This document shows, piece after piece, positions 7,363 to 16,255 of a DNA stretch of 64,000 nt; position 1 is the stretch's first letter, and each line of letters starts with the position of its first letter. The stretch covers positions 248,001 to 312,000 of the forward strand of contig JBDQQY010000004.1 in NCBI GenBank assembly GCA_039889035.1, in the 5' to 3' direction. The position numbers were made by a program, and so were the translations under genes. The stretch is from Plantactinospora sp039889035. GTDB taxonomy: Bacteria > Actinomycetota > Actinomycetes > Mycobacteriales > Micromonosporaceae. Under the pieces are notes generated by a model. It made no database searches. It was given only the letters and a program-made list of their open reading frames with translations, and was not told the origin of the DNA.

Positions 7363-8916
7363 TCACCGCGCGGCCGCGGCCCTGGCCCGCAGCATCTCCC
7401 GGTCGGCCAGCTCGAAGGCGACGCTCAGCGGGTCCCGCAGCTCGGTACCCGGACCGTGCACCTCGGCGAAGCCGACGCTCACCCCGACCGGCGCGCCCGG
7501 GACGATCGACTCCCAGTCCTCGGCGGCGACCGCCGCGCTGATCCGCCGGCCGACCTCACCCGCCTCGGTCATCCCGGCGCCCGGCAGCACCACCACGAAC
7601 TCGTCGCCGCCGTACCGGGCCACGAAGTCGCCGCGCCGCATCACCCGGTTGATCACCCCGGCGATCCGTTGCAGCACCAGGTCACCGGAGTGGCGGCCGT
7701 GCGAGGTGTTCACCGCCTTGAAGCCGTCGAGGTCGACCACGCCGATCACCGCCCGCTCGCCCCGGCCGACCATCCCGGCGACGTACCGCTCCAACCGGCG
7801 GCGGTTCGGCAGCCCGGTGAGCGGGTCGGTCAGCGCCTCGCCCTCGTAGCGGGCCGCCTCCCGGCGCATCTCCTCGTGCTCGATCCGGGCCGCGATGCCG
7901 TCGACGTAGACGTCCCGGAGCCGGTCGTTGCGCTGGGTCGCCAGCCGGAACGCGTACCGGTCGGCCCGGTGCGCCGCCGCGTGGTCGCCGACCCGGGCGT
8001 ACGCCAGGCTGGAGAGCCGGGCGTGCTCGGCCGCGCCCAGCGTCTCGGCCGAGACGTGCACCGTCTCCAGCCGGGCCAGCGCCTCGGCCGGTCGACCGGC
8101 GGCGATGGCCAGGCACGCCCCGCCGAGCTGCCGCATGTCCCGGGTACGCGCGCTGTCCCCGCCGTTGCCGAGCAGCCAGTCGGGATCGAGTTCCGGTACG
8201 GCCGACCCGCCGGTCGCGGCGCCGAGGGCGGCCTGCCGGGCGAGCGCGTACCCGTACGCCGCCCGGCTGCTCGGCCGCAACTGGCCCGCGGTGCCGGCCC
8301 CGACGAACCGTTCCAGGTCTCCGCCGACGTCCCGGAGCACCCGCAGGCAGCCGTCGCTGTCCCCGTGGTGGTCCAGCGCGACCGCGTTGCGCAGCCGGAT
8401 GCCGGGCGCGGCGAAGGTCTCCTCGGGAATGCCGGCGGCCAGCCCCAGGTGGCGGGCCCGCTCGATGGCGCCGAGTGCGTAGCCGTGGAAGCCGAGGTAG
8501 GAGTAGGCCATCGCCAGGTCGTGCCAGCCCCAGGCGGTCTCCCGGTCGGGTTCGTGCACCGAGCCGAGCGCCCGGGCGCCCCGGACCAGGTGGGTGACGC
8601 AGCGGTCCAGCGCGCCCTGGTTGTGCGCGGCCAGCGCGGCCAGCGCGTGCAGGTGCCCGTGCAGGTACGGCTCGGGCAGGTCCCGGGCGGCGTCGAAGGC
8701 CTGCTCCACCGCCCGGGTGTATTCCGCGGTGCGGCCCAGGTTGAGGATCGCGGAGAGCCGCTGGAGCAGCGCGTCGGCCCGGGAGTACGGGTCGTCGGTG
8801 GTGCTGATCACCTGCTCGAAGATCAGACAGGCCTCGGCGGATCGGCTGCTCTCCATGAGCGAACGGGCGTGCCTCAACTCCTCGGCCCGGTCACCGACCC
8901 GGTCGAGCCAACTCAC
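7363..8916 (-). CDS. Diguanylate cyclase with TPR-like N-terminus
   Basis: This 517-residue protein has an alpha-helical TPR-like sensor region over roughly residues 20-340. A GGDEF domain begins at ALTDPLTGLPNRRR, with the intact signature RYGGDEF at 434-440. An RxxD inhibitory (I) site, RRGD, sits five residues before it, so product feedback is expected. The domain makes cyclic di-GMP, which controls development in filamentous actinobacteria. There is no EAL domain and no membrane segment. A TTG at 8922 is possible, but GGAGG is 6 nt upstream of GTG 8916, which I take as the start. It lies between prfA and prmC on the opposite strand. Confidence 0.88.
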   Translation of the reverse strand: MSWLDRVGDRAEELRHARSLMESSRSAEACLIFEQVISTTDDPYSRADALLQRLSAILNLGRTAEYTRAVEQAFDAARDLPEPYLHGHLHALAALAAHNQGALDRCVTHLVRGARALGSVHEPDRETAWGWHDLAMAYSYLGFHGYALGAIERARHLGLAAGIPEETFAAPGIRLRNAVALDHHGDSDGCLRVLRDVGGDLERFVGAGTAGQLRPSSRAAYGYALARQAALGAATGGSAVPELDPDWLLGNGGDSARTRDMRQLGGACLAIAAGRPAEALARLETVHVSAETLGAAEHARLSSLAYARVGDHAAAHRADRYAFRLATQRNDRLRDVYVDGIAARIEHEEMRREAARYEGEALTDPLTGLPNRRRLERYVAGMVGRGERAVIGVVDLDGFKAVNTSHGRHSGDLVLQRIAGVINRVMRRGDFVARYGGDEFVVVLPGAGMTEAGEVGRRISAAVAAEDWESIVPGAPVGVSVGFAEVHGPGTELRDPLSVAFELADREMLRARAAAAR

Positions 8917-9087
8917 GCACAACCTCCATCGCTTCGCCAGTCAGCCCCTGCGGCGTCGAGGAGCCGACCGGTCGCCCGGAGGCACGGTGCCCTCCGGGAC
9001 GCTCGACCGGTCTGAGCATCCAGTCGATCCGGGGTGGAAACGCGCCCGCAACGCAATGATTCCCGGCCGACGTTTCATGATTATGTC

Positions 9088-10029
9088 GTGACGCGTATTC
9101 CCCGGCATCCCCACGAAGCGACAGAACGGACCCGACCGTCGGTCGCGATCGAGGCCGCGACGTCCGCGCTGGCCCGGGCCGGTGTCGGGCCGGCCCGGAC
9201 CGAGGCGGAACTTCTGCTGGCGTACGTCCTCGGCGTGTCGCGCGGTGCGCTGGCCGTGGCCGCCCCGCTCACCGGCGAGCAGCGGGACCGGCTGGCGGAG
9301 CTGGTCGAGCGGCGTACCCGGCACGAACCGTTGCAGCACCTGCTCGGCTCGGCGGCGTTCCGGTATCTGGAGCTGGCGGTCGGCCCGGGAGTCTTCGTCC
9401 CCCGACCGGAGACGGAACTGCTGGCCGGTTGGGGCGTGGAGCAGGCCCGGCGGGTCGGGGGGGCGGGCAGCGGCGCCGAACCGGCCGGCGGCGGGCCGCT
9501 GGTGGTCGACCTGTGCAGCGGCAGCGGTGCGATCGCGCTCTCGATCGCCGAGGAGGTGCCCGAGGCCCGGGTGGTCGCGGTCGAGCGGTCGGCGGCGGCG
9601 CTGGACTGGCTGCGCCGCAACGCCGCCGAGCGGGCCGGTGCCGGCGACCGGCCGATCGAGGTGGTGGCCGGGGACGTGGCCGACCCGGAGCTGCTGGCCG
9701 GGTACGCCGGCCGGGTGGACGTGCTGCTCTGCAACCCGCCGTACGTGCCGGACGGCACCCCCGTACCGCCGGACGTGGCCGGGCACGACCCGGCGGAGGC
9801 GGTCTTCGGCGGCCCGGACGGGCTGGCGGTGATCCGGCTGGTGCTGGACCGGGCGGCCCGGCTGTTGCGCCCGGGCGGGGCGTTCGGCGTCGAGCACGAC
9901 GACACGCACGGCACGGCGGTACCGGACCTGTTGCGCGCGCACGGCCGGTTCGTCGCGATCGCGGACCATCCGGACCTGGTCGGACGGCCTCGGTTCGCCA
10001 CCGCCCGCCGGGCCGACGCCCGCCGGTAA
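9088..10029 (+). CDS. prmC: Release-factor glutamine N5-methyltransferase
   Basis: This class I SAM-dependent methyltransferase has an N-terminal helical domain (ARTEAELLLAYVLGVSRG) and the FVPRPETELLAGW motif. SAM motif I is VVDLCSGSGAIALSIA, and the catalytic NPPY lies near residue 216 (LLCNPPYVPDGTPVPPDV). It methylates the glutamine of the GGQ motif in RF1 and RF2. The start is uncertain: GTG 9088 or GTG 9034 are both in frame and neither has a clear Shine-Dalgarno. I prefer 9088 because the extra 18 residues look non-homologous. Confidence 0.92.
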   Translation: MTRIPRHPHEATERTRPSVAIEAATSALARAGVGPARTEAELLLAYVLGVSRGALAVAAPLTGEQRDRLAELVERRTRHEPLQHLLGSAAFRYLELAVGPGVFVPRPETELLAGWGVEQARRVGGAGSGAEPAGGGPLVVDLCSGSGAIALSIAEEVPEARVVAVERSAAALDWLRRNAAERAGAGDRPIEVVAGDVADPELLAGYAGRVDVLLCNPPYVPDGTPVPPDVAGHDPAEAVFGGPDGLAVIRLVLDRAARLLRPGGAFGVEHDDTHGTAVPDLLRAHGRFVAIADHPDLVGRPRFATARRADARR

Positions 10030-10088
10030 CCGGCCGGAAGTCCCCGTGCCACGGTGGGCGCTCCGGCGTGGCAGACTGGCTCCTCGTG

Positions 10089-10733
10089 ATGCTCTACGAC
10101 TGCCGGTCACTGGCGGACCGTGACCGAGGCGTCGCCGCTGCCGTCGAGGCGGTCAAGAACGGCGAACTGGTCGTGATCCCGACCGACACGGTCTACGGGA
10201 TCGGCGCGGACGCCTTCACCCCCTACGCGGTCAAGGCGCTGCTCAACGCGAAGGGCCGGGACCGGCAGCATCCGCCGCCGGTGCTGGTCGGCTCCCGGCG
10301 CACGCTGGACGGGCTGGTCTTCATGCTGCCGAGCACCGCCCGGGACCTGGCCGACGCGTTCTGGCCCGGCGCGCTGACGATCGTGGTCGAGCACTCGCCC
10401 AGCCTCCAGTGGGACATCGGCGACACCGGCGGCACCGTGGCGGTACGCATGCCGCTGCACCCGGTCGCCCTGGAGGTGCTCCGGGAGACCGGGCCGATGG
10501 CCGTCTCGTCGGCGAACAAGACCGGCCAGCCGGCGGCGGTGACCGCCGAGGAGGCCCGGGAACACCTCGGCTACGCGGTCCGGGCCTACCTGGAGGCGGG
10601 GCCGTGTCCGGAGCCGGTGCCGAGCACCATCGTCGACGTCACCGGCGAGGTACCCCGGGTGCTGCGCCAGGGCGCGATCCCGCTGGAGAAGCTCCGCGAC
10701 GTCGTACCGGACATCCAGGGCCAGGTGTTCTGA
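10089..10733 (+). CDS. tsaC: L-threonylcarbamoyladenylate synthase (Sua5/YrdC/YciO family)
   Basis: The family makes threonylcarbamoyl-AMP from threonine, bicarbonate and ATP for the t6A modification of tRNA. The protein shows IPTDTVYGIGADAFTPYAV near the N-terminus, GRDRQHPPPVLV, FWPGALTIVV and the conserved SSANKTGQPA. The length of about 214 residues matches the short form without the Sua5 C-terminal domain. GTG 10086 directly precedes ATG 10089 in frame, so either could initiate. No Shine-Dalgarno is visible; CAGACT at 10072-10077 could be the -10 box of a leaderless transcript. The next gene starts immediately after its stop. Confidence 0.92.
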   Translation: MLYDCRSLADRDRGVAAAVEAVKNGELVVIPTDTVYGIGADAFTPYAVKALLNAKGRDRQHPPPVLVGSRRTLDGLVFMLPSTARDLADAFWPGALTIVVEHSPSLQWDIGDTGGTVAVRMPLHPVALEVLRETGPMAVSSANKTGQPAAVTAEEAREHLGYAVRAYLEAGPCPEPVPSTIVDVTGEVPRVLRQGAIPLEKLRDVVPDIQGQVF

Positions 10734-11351
10734 GTGCCGCCGTTCACGGTCCTGCACGTCTGCCTGGGCAACATCTGCCGGTCGCCGATGGCGGAGCGGC
10801 TGCTCGCGCTGGCCGTACGGGAACGGCTGGCCCGGCGGGCGGCGGCCGACGCGGACGACGCCGACCGCCTGGTGCACAGCCACAGCGCCGGCACCGGCGG
10901 CTGGCACGCGGGTGAGGAGATGAACCCGCCGGCCGCCCGGCAGGTGCGCTCCCGGGGCGGGGACGTGGCCGACTTCGGCGCCCGCAAGCTCCGCTCGGAG
11001 CACATCGACGCGGCCGACCTGGTGCTGACCGCAACCGCCGACCAGCAGGAGTACGTCGTGGCGCTGCGCCCCGACGCCGCCGACCGCACCTTCGTGCTCG
11101 GCGAGTTCGGCCGGCTGCTGCCCACCGTGGACGTCGCGGCCCTGCCCCCGGCCGACCCGAGCGACCCGGACGCGGTCTACGCCCGGGGCACCGCCCTGGT
11201 GGCCGCGGTGGCGGTGGCGCGCAGCGGTTCCTCCCCGCTGCCCGGCGACGACCTCGACGACCCGTGGGGCCGGGGCGACCAGTGTTTCAGCCGGGTCGCC
11301 GACGAGATCGAGGATGCCGTCCGGCCGCTCGCCGCCGTCCTGCTGCCCTGA
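10734..11351 (+). CDS. Low-molecular-weight protein-tyrosine phosphatase family protein
   Basis: The 205-residue protein has the CX5R phosphatase signature CLGNICR at residues 10-16 (VCLGNICRSPMAER). An acidic DDPWG motif near the C-terminus supplies the expected general-acid Asp. It is longer than typical family members (about 150-160 residues) because of inserts in the middle. The GTG start abuts the tsaC stop with no gap, so the two genes are translationally coupled. Substrates are unknown; relatives act on protein phosphotyrosine or phosphoarginine. Confidence 0.85.
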   Translation: MPPFTVLHVCLGNICRSPMAERLLALAVRERLARRAAADADDADRLVHSHSAGTGGWHAGEEMNPPAARQVRSRGGDVADFGARKLRSEHIDAADLVLTATADQQEYVVALRPDAADRTFVLGEFGRLLPTVDVAALPPADPSDPDAVYARGTALVAAVAVARSGSSPLPGDDLDDPWGRGDQCFSRVADEIEDAVRPLAAVLLP

Positions 11352-11546
11352 CCGGAGCAACCGCCGCCGAGGTGGGGGAGACCTCCGCCCGGCGTACTCG
11401 ACCGCCGTCACTCCGGCTTGTGAATCTGCCCCGGTTTGCCGTGAAACGGGTGCAGCGCCCGGAATGAGCCGTCAGGCTGACGGGGTCCCCGAACCCGGCA
11501 GATTGTCCGGGTCGCGTCAATCGCTGTCTCGCCCGGGAGGTACGGC

Positions 11547-13847
11547 ATGCTCCGGCAGCGGCTGAACCAGCTCTGGACCATGACCCTGGCCGGCATCCTG
11601 GCCGGGACGATCCTGGCCGCCGCCGCGCTACCGGCCTCGGTGCTCCTGGCGGTGGGGGTGAAGTCGATCGGCGCCCGCTACGAGGACCTGCCGCAGGACC
11701 TGCGTACCCCGCCGACCGCCCAGCGCTCCTACCTCTTCGCGGCCGACGGCCGTACCCCGATCACCTCGTTCTACGACGAGAACCGGACGAACGTGCCGCT
11801 GGCCCAGGTGGCCGAGGTGATGCGGCAGGCGACGGTGGCGGCCGAGGACGCCCGGTTCTACTCGCACGGCGGCGTGGACATCAAGGGCGTACTCCGGGCC
11901 GTGGTGGCGAACAAGGTGGGTGGCGAGGTGCGGCAGGGCGCCTCGACGCTGACCATGCAGTACGTCCGCAACGTGCTGAAGAGCGACCCCGACCTGACGC
12001 CGGAGCAGCGTGCGGAGGCGACCGAGACCAGTGCCGGCCGCAAGATCCAGGAGATGCGGTACGCGCTCGCGCTGGAGCGCAGGCTCTCCAAGGACGAGAT
12101 CCTCGGCCGGTACCTGAACATCGCCTACTTCGGCGCCGGGGCGTACGGCGTCGCCGCCGCCAGCCAGCGGTACTTCTCCAAGTCGGCCCGGCAGCTGACG
12201 CTGGCCGAGGCCGCCCTGCTGGCCGGGTTGCTCCGCTCGCCGGAGACGGACAGCCCGATCGGCGGGGACGCCGACGCCGCCCTGACCCGCCGCGGCTATG
12301 TGCTGCGCCAGATGTCCGAGACCGGGGTGATCCCCGCCGAGACCGCCACTCGGGCCCAGTCGGAGCCGATCCGGCTGCGGCCCGGTGCCGAGCCGAACGA
12401 CTGCGCCGGCATCCCGGACGGGCGCTCCGACTGGGGCTTCTTCTGCGACTACTTCCAGCAGTGGTGGAACGCGAACCCCGCCTTCGGGCTCACCGTCGAC
12501 GAGCGGCAGCAGACGCTGCGCCGGGGCGGCTACCGGATCACCACCTCGCTCGACCCGGCCATCCAGGCCACCGCGCTGCGGCAGACCCTGACCGTGTACG
12601 ACTACTCCGACCGCCGGGCCGCGCCGATGGCGGTGGTGCAGCCCGGCACCGGTCGGGTACTCGCGATGGCGGTGAACCGGCACTACCGGCTCGATCCCAA
12701 CCCGCCGGGGCAGCGCAACTATCCGAACACCGTCAACCAGTTGATCGCCGGTGGCGGCGGCATCGACGGCTACCAGGCCGGGTCGACGTTCAAGATTTTC
12801 ACCCTGCTCGCCGCCCTGGAGGAGGGGATGCCGCTCAGCTCGGGCTACCTGGCCCCGTCCCGGCTGCTGACCGGCTATCCGATCGACGGGCCGAACGCCT
12901 GCGGCGGCTACTGGTGCCCGGCCAACGCCAATCCGGGATGGATGGACGGCTACCGCACCATGTGGACCGGCTTCGGGCGCTCGGTCAACACCTACTTCGT
13001 GGCGCTGCAACAACGGATCGGCGCGGACCGGGCGGTGCGGATGGCCGAGCGGCTGGGCATCGTGTTCCGGGCCGACGACGACGCCCGGCTGGCCACGTAC
13101 GGGGCGGAGGGCTGGGGGGCGTTCACCCTCGGGGTGGCCGCCACCACCCCGCTGGACCTGGCGAACGCGTACGCGACGCTGGCCGCCGAGGGGAGGTACT
13201 GCAAGCCGCTGCCGGTGCTCTCGATCGTCGACTCCACCGGCCGGTCGCTGCCTGCCGCCGCACCGAGCTGCGGAAAGATGCTCAGGGCGGAGGTGGCCCG
13301 GGCGGCGACCGACGCGGCCCGGTGCCCGGTCGGCGCCCAGTCGGCGTACGCCCAGTGCGACGGCGGCAGCGCCCCCGAGGTCGCGAGAATCCTCGGGGAC
13401 CAGCCGGTGGCCGGCAAGACCGGCAGCGCGGAGGGGTACGCCACGGAGACCTTCGTCGGCTTCACCCCGCAGCTCGCGGCGGCGGCCATCGCCGCCAACC
13501 CGGACGACCCGAGCGACGCGGTCGGCCAGCCGGTGCAGCGGAAGGTCATCGAGGCGGTCGCCACCACCCTGGCCACCGCGCTGAAGGGCAAGCCGCGGCA
13601 GGACTTCACCCCGCCGGGTCGGGAGATCGCCTTCGGCAAAGGCCCGGGCGACCTCGGCCCCACTCCGGCCGGGCCGGGCCCCGATCCGTTCGCCCCGGCG
13701 CCGGTCCCGACGCCGCCGGTCCCGCCTCCCACCGCCGTCGTGCCCCGGCCGACGCCCCGGCCGTCGGCCCCACCCCGGCCCACCGCCACGGTGCCGGGAC
13801 CGGTACGCCCGGTGCCGACCCCGTCCGGCCCGGTGGTGGTGCCCTAG
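11547..13847 (+). CDS. Class A penicillin-binding protein (glycosyltransferase/transpeptidase)
   Basis: This 766-residue bifunctional murein synthase has an N-terminal membrane anchor at residues 12-38. The GT51 domain carries the catalytic motif AAEDARFYSHGG (Glu100) and GASTLTMQYVRN. The transpeptidase domain has SxxK (GSTFK, Ser413), SVN near 479 and KTG at 624-626. The C-terminus is a long Pro-rich tail after about residue 690. It polymerises glycan strands and cross-links peptides outside the membrane. GGGAGG lies 6 nt before the ATG. A weak hairpin (13855-13868) follows the stop. Confidence 0.94.
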   Translation: MLRQRLNQLWTMTLAGILAGTILAAAALPASVLLAVGVKSIGARYEDLPQDLRTPPTAQRSYLFAADGRTPITSFYDENRTNVPLAQVAEVMRQATVAAEDARFYSHGGVDIKGVLRAVVANKVGGEVRQGASTLTMQYVRNVLKSDPDLTPEQRAEATETSAGRKIQEMRYALALERRLSKDEILGRYLNIAYFGAGAYGVAAASQRYFSKSARQLTLAEAALLAGLLRSPETDSPIGGDADAALTRRGYVLRQMSETGVIPAETATRAQSEPIRLRPGAEPNDCAGIPDGRSDWGFFCDYFQQWWNANPAFGLTVDERQQTLRRGGYRITTSLDPAIQATALRQTLTVYDYSDRRAAPMAVVQPGTGRVLAMAVNRHYRLDPNPPGQRNYPNTVNQLIAGGGGIDGYQAGSTFKIFTLLAALEEGMPLSSGYLAPSRLLTGYPIDGPNACGGYWCPANANPGWMDGYRTMWTGFGRSVNTYFVALQQRIGADRAVRMAERLGIVFRADDDARLATYGAEGWGAFTLGVAATTPLDLANAYATLAAEGRYCKPLPVLSIVDSTGRSLPAAAPSCGKMLRAEVARAATDAARCPVGAQSAYAQCDGGSAPEVARILGDQPVAGKTGSAEGYATETFVGFTPQLAAAAIAANPDDPSDAVGQPVQRKVIEAVATTLATALKGKPRQDFTPPGREIAFGKGPGDLGPTPAGPGPDPFAPAPVPTPPVPPPTAVVPRPTPRPSAPPRPTATVPGPVRPVPTPSGPVVVP

Positions 13848-13979
13848 CCAACGAGGCCGTCCCCGGCCAGGTCCCGCGCTGACCCGCCGGTGCGCCGCGG
13901 CAGGTCGTCGGGCGGCGTCCCGGGTACCCCCATAGACTCGGACCCGGCCCAATGCCGAGCGGGACGAGAAGGTGCCGGG

Positions 13980-15299
13980 GTGAGCGAGCTAAGCGAGCGG
14001 GCGGGTCGGCTCGGTGCCGGGGAGCCGACGTTCTGGGGGCCGGACTTCGACGAGTTGGCCGGGACCGACCCGGAGATCGCCGAGGTGCTGCTGGACGAAC
14101 TCGACCGGCTGCGCGGCGGGTTGCAGCTGATCGCCAGTGAGAACCTGACCTCCCCGGCGGTACTGGCGGCGCTCGGCTCGACCCTGACCAACAAGTACGC
14201 CGAGGGTTATCCGGGCCGGCGCTACTACGGCGGCTGCGCCGAGGTGGACCGGGCCGAGCAGATCGGCATCGACCGGGCCAAGGCGCTGTTCGGGGCCGAG
14301 CACGCCAACCTCCAGCCGCACTCCGGAGCGAGCGCCAACCTGGCCGCGTACGCCGCGTTGGTGCAGCCCGGCGACACGGTGCTGGCGATGGACCTGCCGC
14401 ACGGCGGCCACCTGACCCACGGCAGCCGGGTCAACTTCTCCGGCAAGTGGTTCGCCCCGGTCGGTTACCAGGTGCGCCGGGACACCGAACTGATCGACTA
14501 CGACGAGGTACGCGAGCTGGCCCTGGCGCACCGGCCCAAGATGATCATCTGCGGCGCCACCGCGTACCCCCGACTGATCGACTTCGCCCGGTTCCGGGAG
14601 ATCGCCGACGAGGTCGACGCCTACCTCATGGTGGACGCGGCGCACTTTATCGGGCTGGTCGCCGGCCGGGCGATCCCGTCCCCGGTGCCGTACGCCGACG
14701 TGGTCTGTGCCACCACGCACAAGGTGCTGCGCGGCCCCCGGGGCGGCATGATCCTGTGCCGGGAGTCGCTCGCCGAGCGGATCGACAAGGCGGTCTTCCC
14801 GTTCACCCAGGGCGGGCCGTTGATGCATTCCGTGGCGGCCAAGGCGGTCGCGCTGCGCGAAGCGGCGTCGCCGGCCTTCCAGGCGTACGCTGCCCAGGTG
14901 GTTTCGAACGCGCAGGCGCTGGCCGCCGCCCTCGCGGCGGAGGGGATGCGCCCGGTCTCCGGTGGCACCGACACTCATCTCGCGCTGATCGACCTGCGCG
15001 AGGCCGGGATCACCGGCCGGGACGCCGAGGCGCGCTGCGACGCCGCCGCGATCACCCTGAACAAGAACGCCATCCCGTACGACCCGCAGAAGCCGATGGT
15101 CGCCTCCGGCATCCGGGTCGGCACCCCGAGCGTCACCACCCAGGGCATGGCCGAGACGGAGATGCGCCGGATCGGCGAACTCATCTCCCGGGCCGTCCGG
15201 ACCGACCCGGCCGCGCCCGGGGGTGCCGACGCCCTCGCCGCGATCGGCGCGGACGTCGCCGACCTGGTGGCCGCGTTCCCGGCGTACCCCCGTGGCTGA
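13980..15299 (+). CDS. glyA: Serine hydroxymethyltransferase
   Basis: This 439-residue PLP enzyme interconverts serine and glycine while charging tetrahydrofolate. The PLP lysine is Lys248 in ATTHKVLRGPRGG. Other conserved segments are LIASENLTSPAVL, NKYAEGYPGRRYYGG and NLQPHSGASAN. The frame is open to 13890, but AGAAGG (13967-13972) places the start at GTG 13980. The 3' end overlaps the next gene by 8 nt, which couples it to the ATP synthase accessory genes. Confidence 0.96.
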   Translation: MSELSERAGRLGAGEPTFWGPDFDELAGTDPEIAEVLLDELDRLRGGLQLIASENLTSPAVLAALGSTLTNKYAEGYPGRRYYGGCAEVDRAEQIGIDRAKALFGAEHANLQPHSGASANLAAYAALVQPGDTVLAMDLPHGGHLTHGSRVNFSGKWFAPVGYQVRRDTELIDYDEVRELALAHRPKMIICGATAYPRLIDFARFREIADEVDAYLMVDAAHFIGLVAGRAIPSPVPYADVVCATTHKVLRGPRGGMILCRESLAERIDKAVFPFTQGGPLMHSVAAKAVALREAASPAFQAYAAQVVSNAQALAAALAAEGMRPVSGGTDTHLALIDLREAGITGRDAEARCDAAAITLNKNAIPYDPQKPMVASGIRVGTPSVTTQGMAETEMRRIGELISRAVRTDPAAPGGADALAAIGADVADLVAAFPAYPRG

Positions 15300-15807
15300 C
15301 CGGGCGGAGCCGGTCGAGGTGGCGGACCGGCCGGCGGAGCCGGAGGTGGCCGCCGCGGGCGGAGCCGGCGGGTCGCCGCCGGCCGACGGGCCCGACACGG
15401 CGGACCGGCACTGGCGGCTGGCGCACCTGCCGGTGGTGCTCGGGGCGTCGGCGGGCCTGCTGGTCCTGGCCACCGTGCTCGGTGGCCTGCTGGGCGGCGG
15501 GGTCGGCGCGGCCGGTGCGGCGGCAGGGGCCGGCCTGGTCACGCTGAGTTATCTGGCCTCCACGCTGGTGATCGCCTGGGCCGACTCGGTCAACCCGACC
15601 CTGGTGCTGCCGTTCGGCGTGGCGATGTACGTCGCCAAGTTCAGCGTGATCGGTGTGGTGATGGCCGGGGTCGCCGGCCGGGGCTGGGCCGGGCTGGAGC
15701 CGTTCGGCTGGGGAGTCCTCGCCGGGGTGGTGGCCTGGACCGGCGCGAACATCTGGTGGGTGGCCACCGTGCACGCCGTACGGACGCACCGGCCGCCCGA
15801 GGCGTGA
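15292..15807 (+). CDS. ATP synthase I-like membrane protein
   Basis: The 171-residue product has an acidic, Ala/Pro-rich cytoplasmic N-terminus of about 45 residues. About four transmembrane helices follow (around 50-70, 78-100, 105-130 and 138-160). This matches the actinobacterial AtpI-like protein usually encoded ahead of the atp operon, thought to assist c-ring assembly or Mg2+ supply. GTG 15292 lies inside the end of glyA (8-nt overlap); the longer open frame from 15223 would overlap glyA further. The assignment rests on topology and position rather than a diagnostic motif. Confidence 0.7.
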   Translation: MADRAEPVEVADRPAEPEVAAAGGAGGSPPADGPDTADRHWRLAHLPVVLGASAGLLVLATVLGGLLGGGVGAAGAAAGAGLVTLSYLASTLVIAWADSVNPTLVLPFGVAMYVAKFSVIGVVMAGVAGRGWAGLEPFGWGVLAGVVAWTGANIWWVATVHAVRTHRPPEA

Positions 15808-15870
15808 TCCGGGTCACCCGTCTCGGGTTGGACCTGCTCCGAGTCCCGTTGACGGGACGGCACAGGAAAC

Positions 15871-15966
15871 TGTCAGTGATCGGTCATTTTCCCGGTGGCG
15901 GAACCGGAGTAGCGTGCCCACAGACGACGCGCCCGCCCAGAGGCCCACACAACGAGGTTGTGCGGG
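15871..15966 (+). promoter_or_regulatory. Putative atp operon promoter and leader hairpin
   Basis: The 205-bp gap before atpZ contains TAGCGT at 15910-15915 as a possible -10 box. Upstream at 15871-15888 is TGTCAGT-GATC-GGTCATT, two similar heptamers 11 bp apart. Downstream, CACAAC-GAG-GTTGTG (15948-15962), extended by CCC/GGG with one mismatch, would form a hairpin in the leader. A second -10-like TATCGT (15998-16003) lies 9 nt before the atpZ ATG. All assignments are by inspection only. Confidence 0.4.
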
Positions 15967-16012
15967 GGGTGAGGCACAGCCTCGTATCCCCGGCTGATAT
16001 CGTTCGGCCGTC

Positions 16013-16243
16013 ATGACCGGTGACCAAACCCCCCAACCCCCCGGCGACTCGGGCACTCCCGAGGCCGGTGAGGGTTGGACCGCGCTGGCATACCTCATCG
16101 GAGGTCTGGTGGTGTGGGGTTTCATCGGTTGGTTGGTCGACCAGTGGCTCGACACCGGTGGTCTGGCCACCGGGATCGGGTTCCTGCTCGGCGGGGCCGG
16201 GGGCGTCTACCTGGTCATCCGCCGACTCGGCACCCCTAGCTAG
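16013..16243 (+). CDS. atpZ: AtpZ/AtpI-family small membrane protein
   Basis: The 76-residue protein has a hydrophilic N-terminus followed by two transmembrane helices (roughly 25-43 and 50-68). WLVDQWLDTGG and GFLLGGAGGVYLVIRRL are typical AtpZ/AtpI-family segments. It lies 12 nt upstream of atpB, where such a gene is expected, and probably assists Fo assembly or cation transport. No Shine-Dalgarno is visible before ATG 16013, so translation may be leaderless. Confidence 0.85.
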   Translation: MTGDQTPQPPGDSGTPEAGEGWTALAYLIGGLVVWGFIGWLVDQWLDTGGLATGIGFLLGGAGGVYLVIRRLGTPS

Positions 16244-16255
16244 GGAAGGGACGCG

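Noticed and set aside
8920..8922. TTG start for the GGDEF protein
   Set aside because: The GGAGG site abuts this codon; GTG 8916 has proper 6-nt spacing.
9034..9087. Longer N-terminus for PrmC from GTG 9034
   Set aside because: The added residues look unlike the family and there is no ribosome site, though this start cannot be fully excluded.
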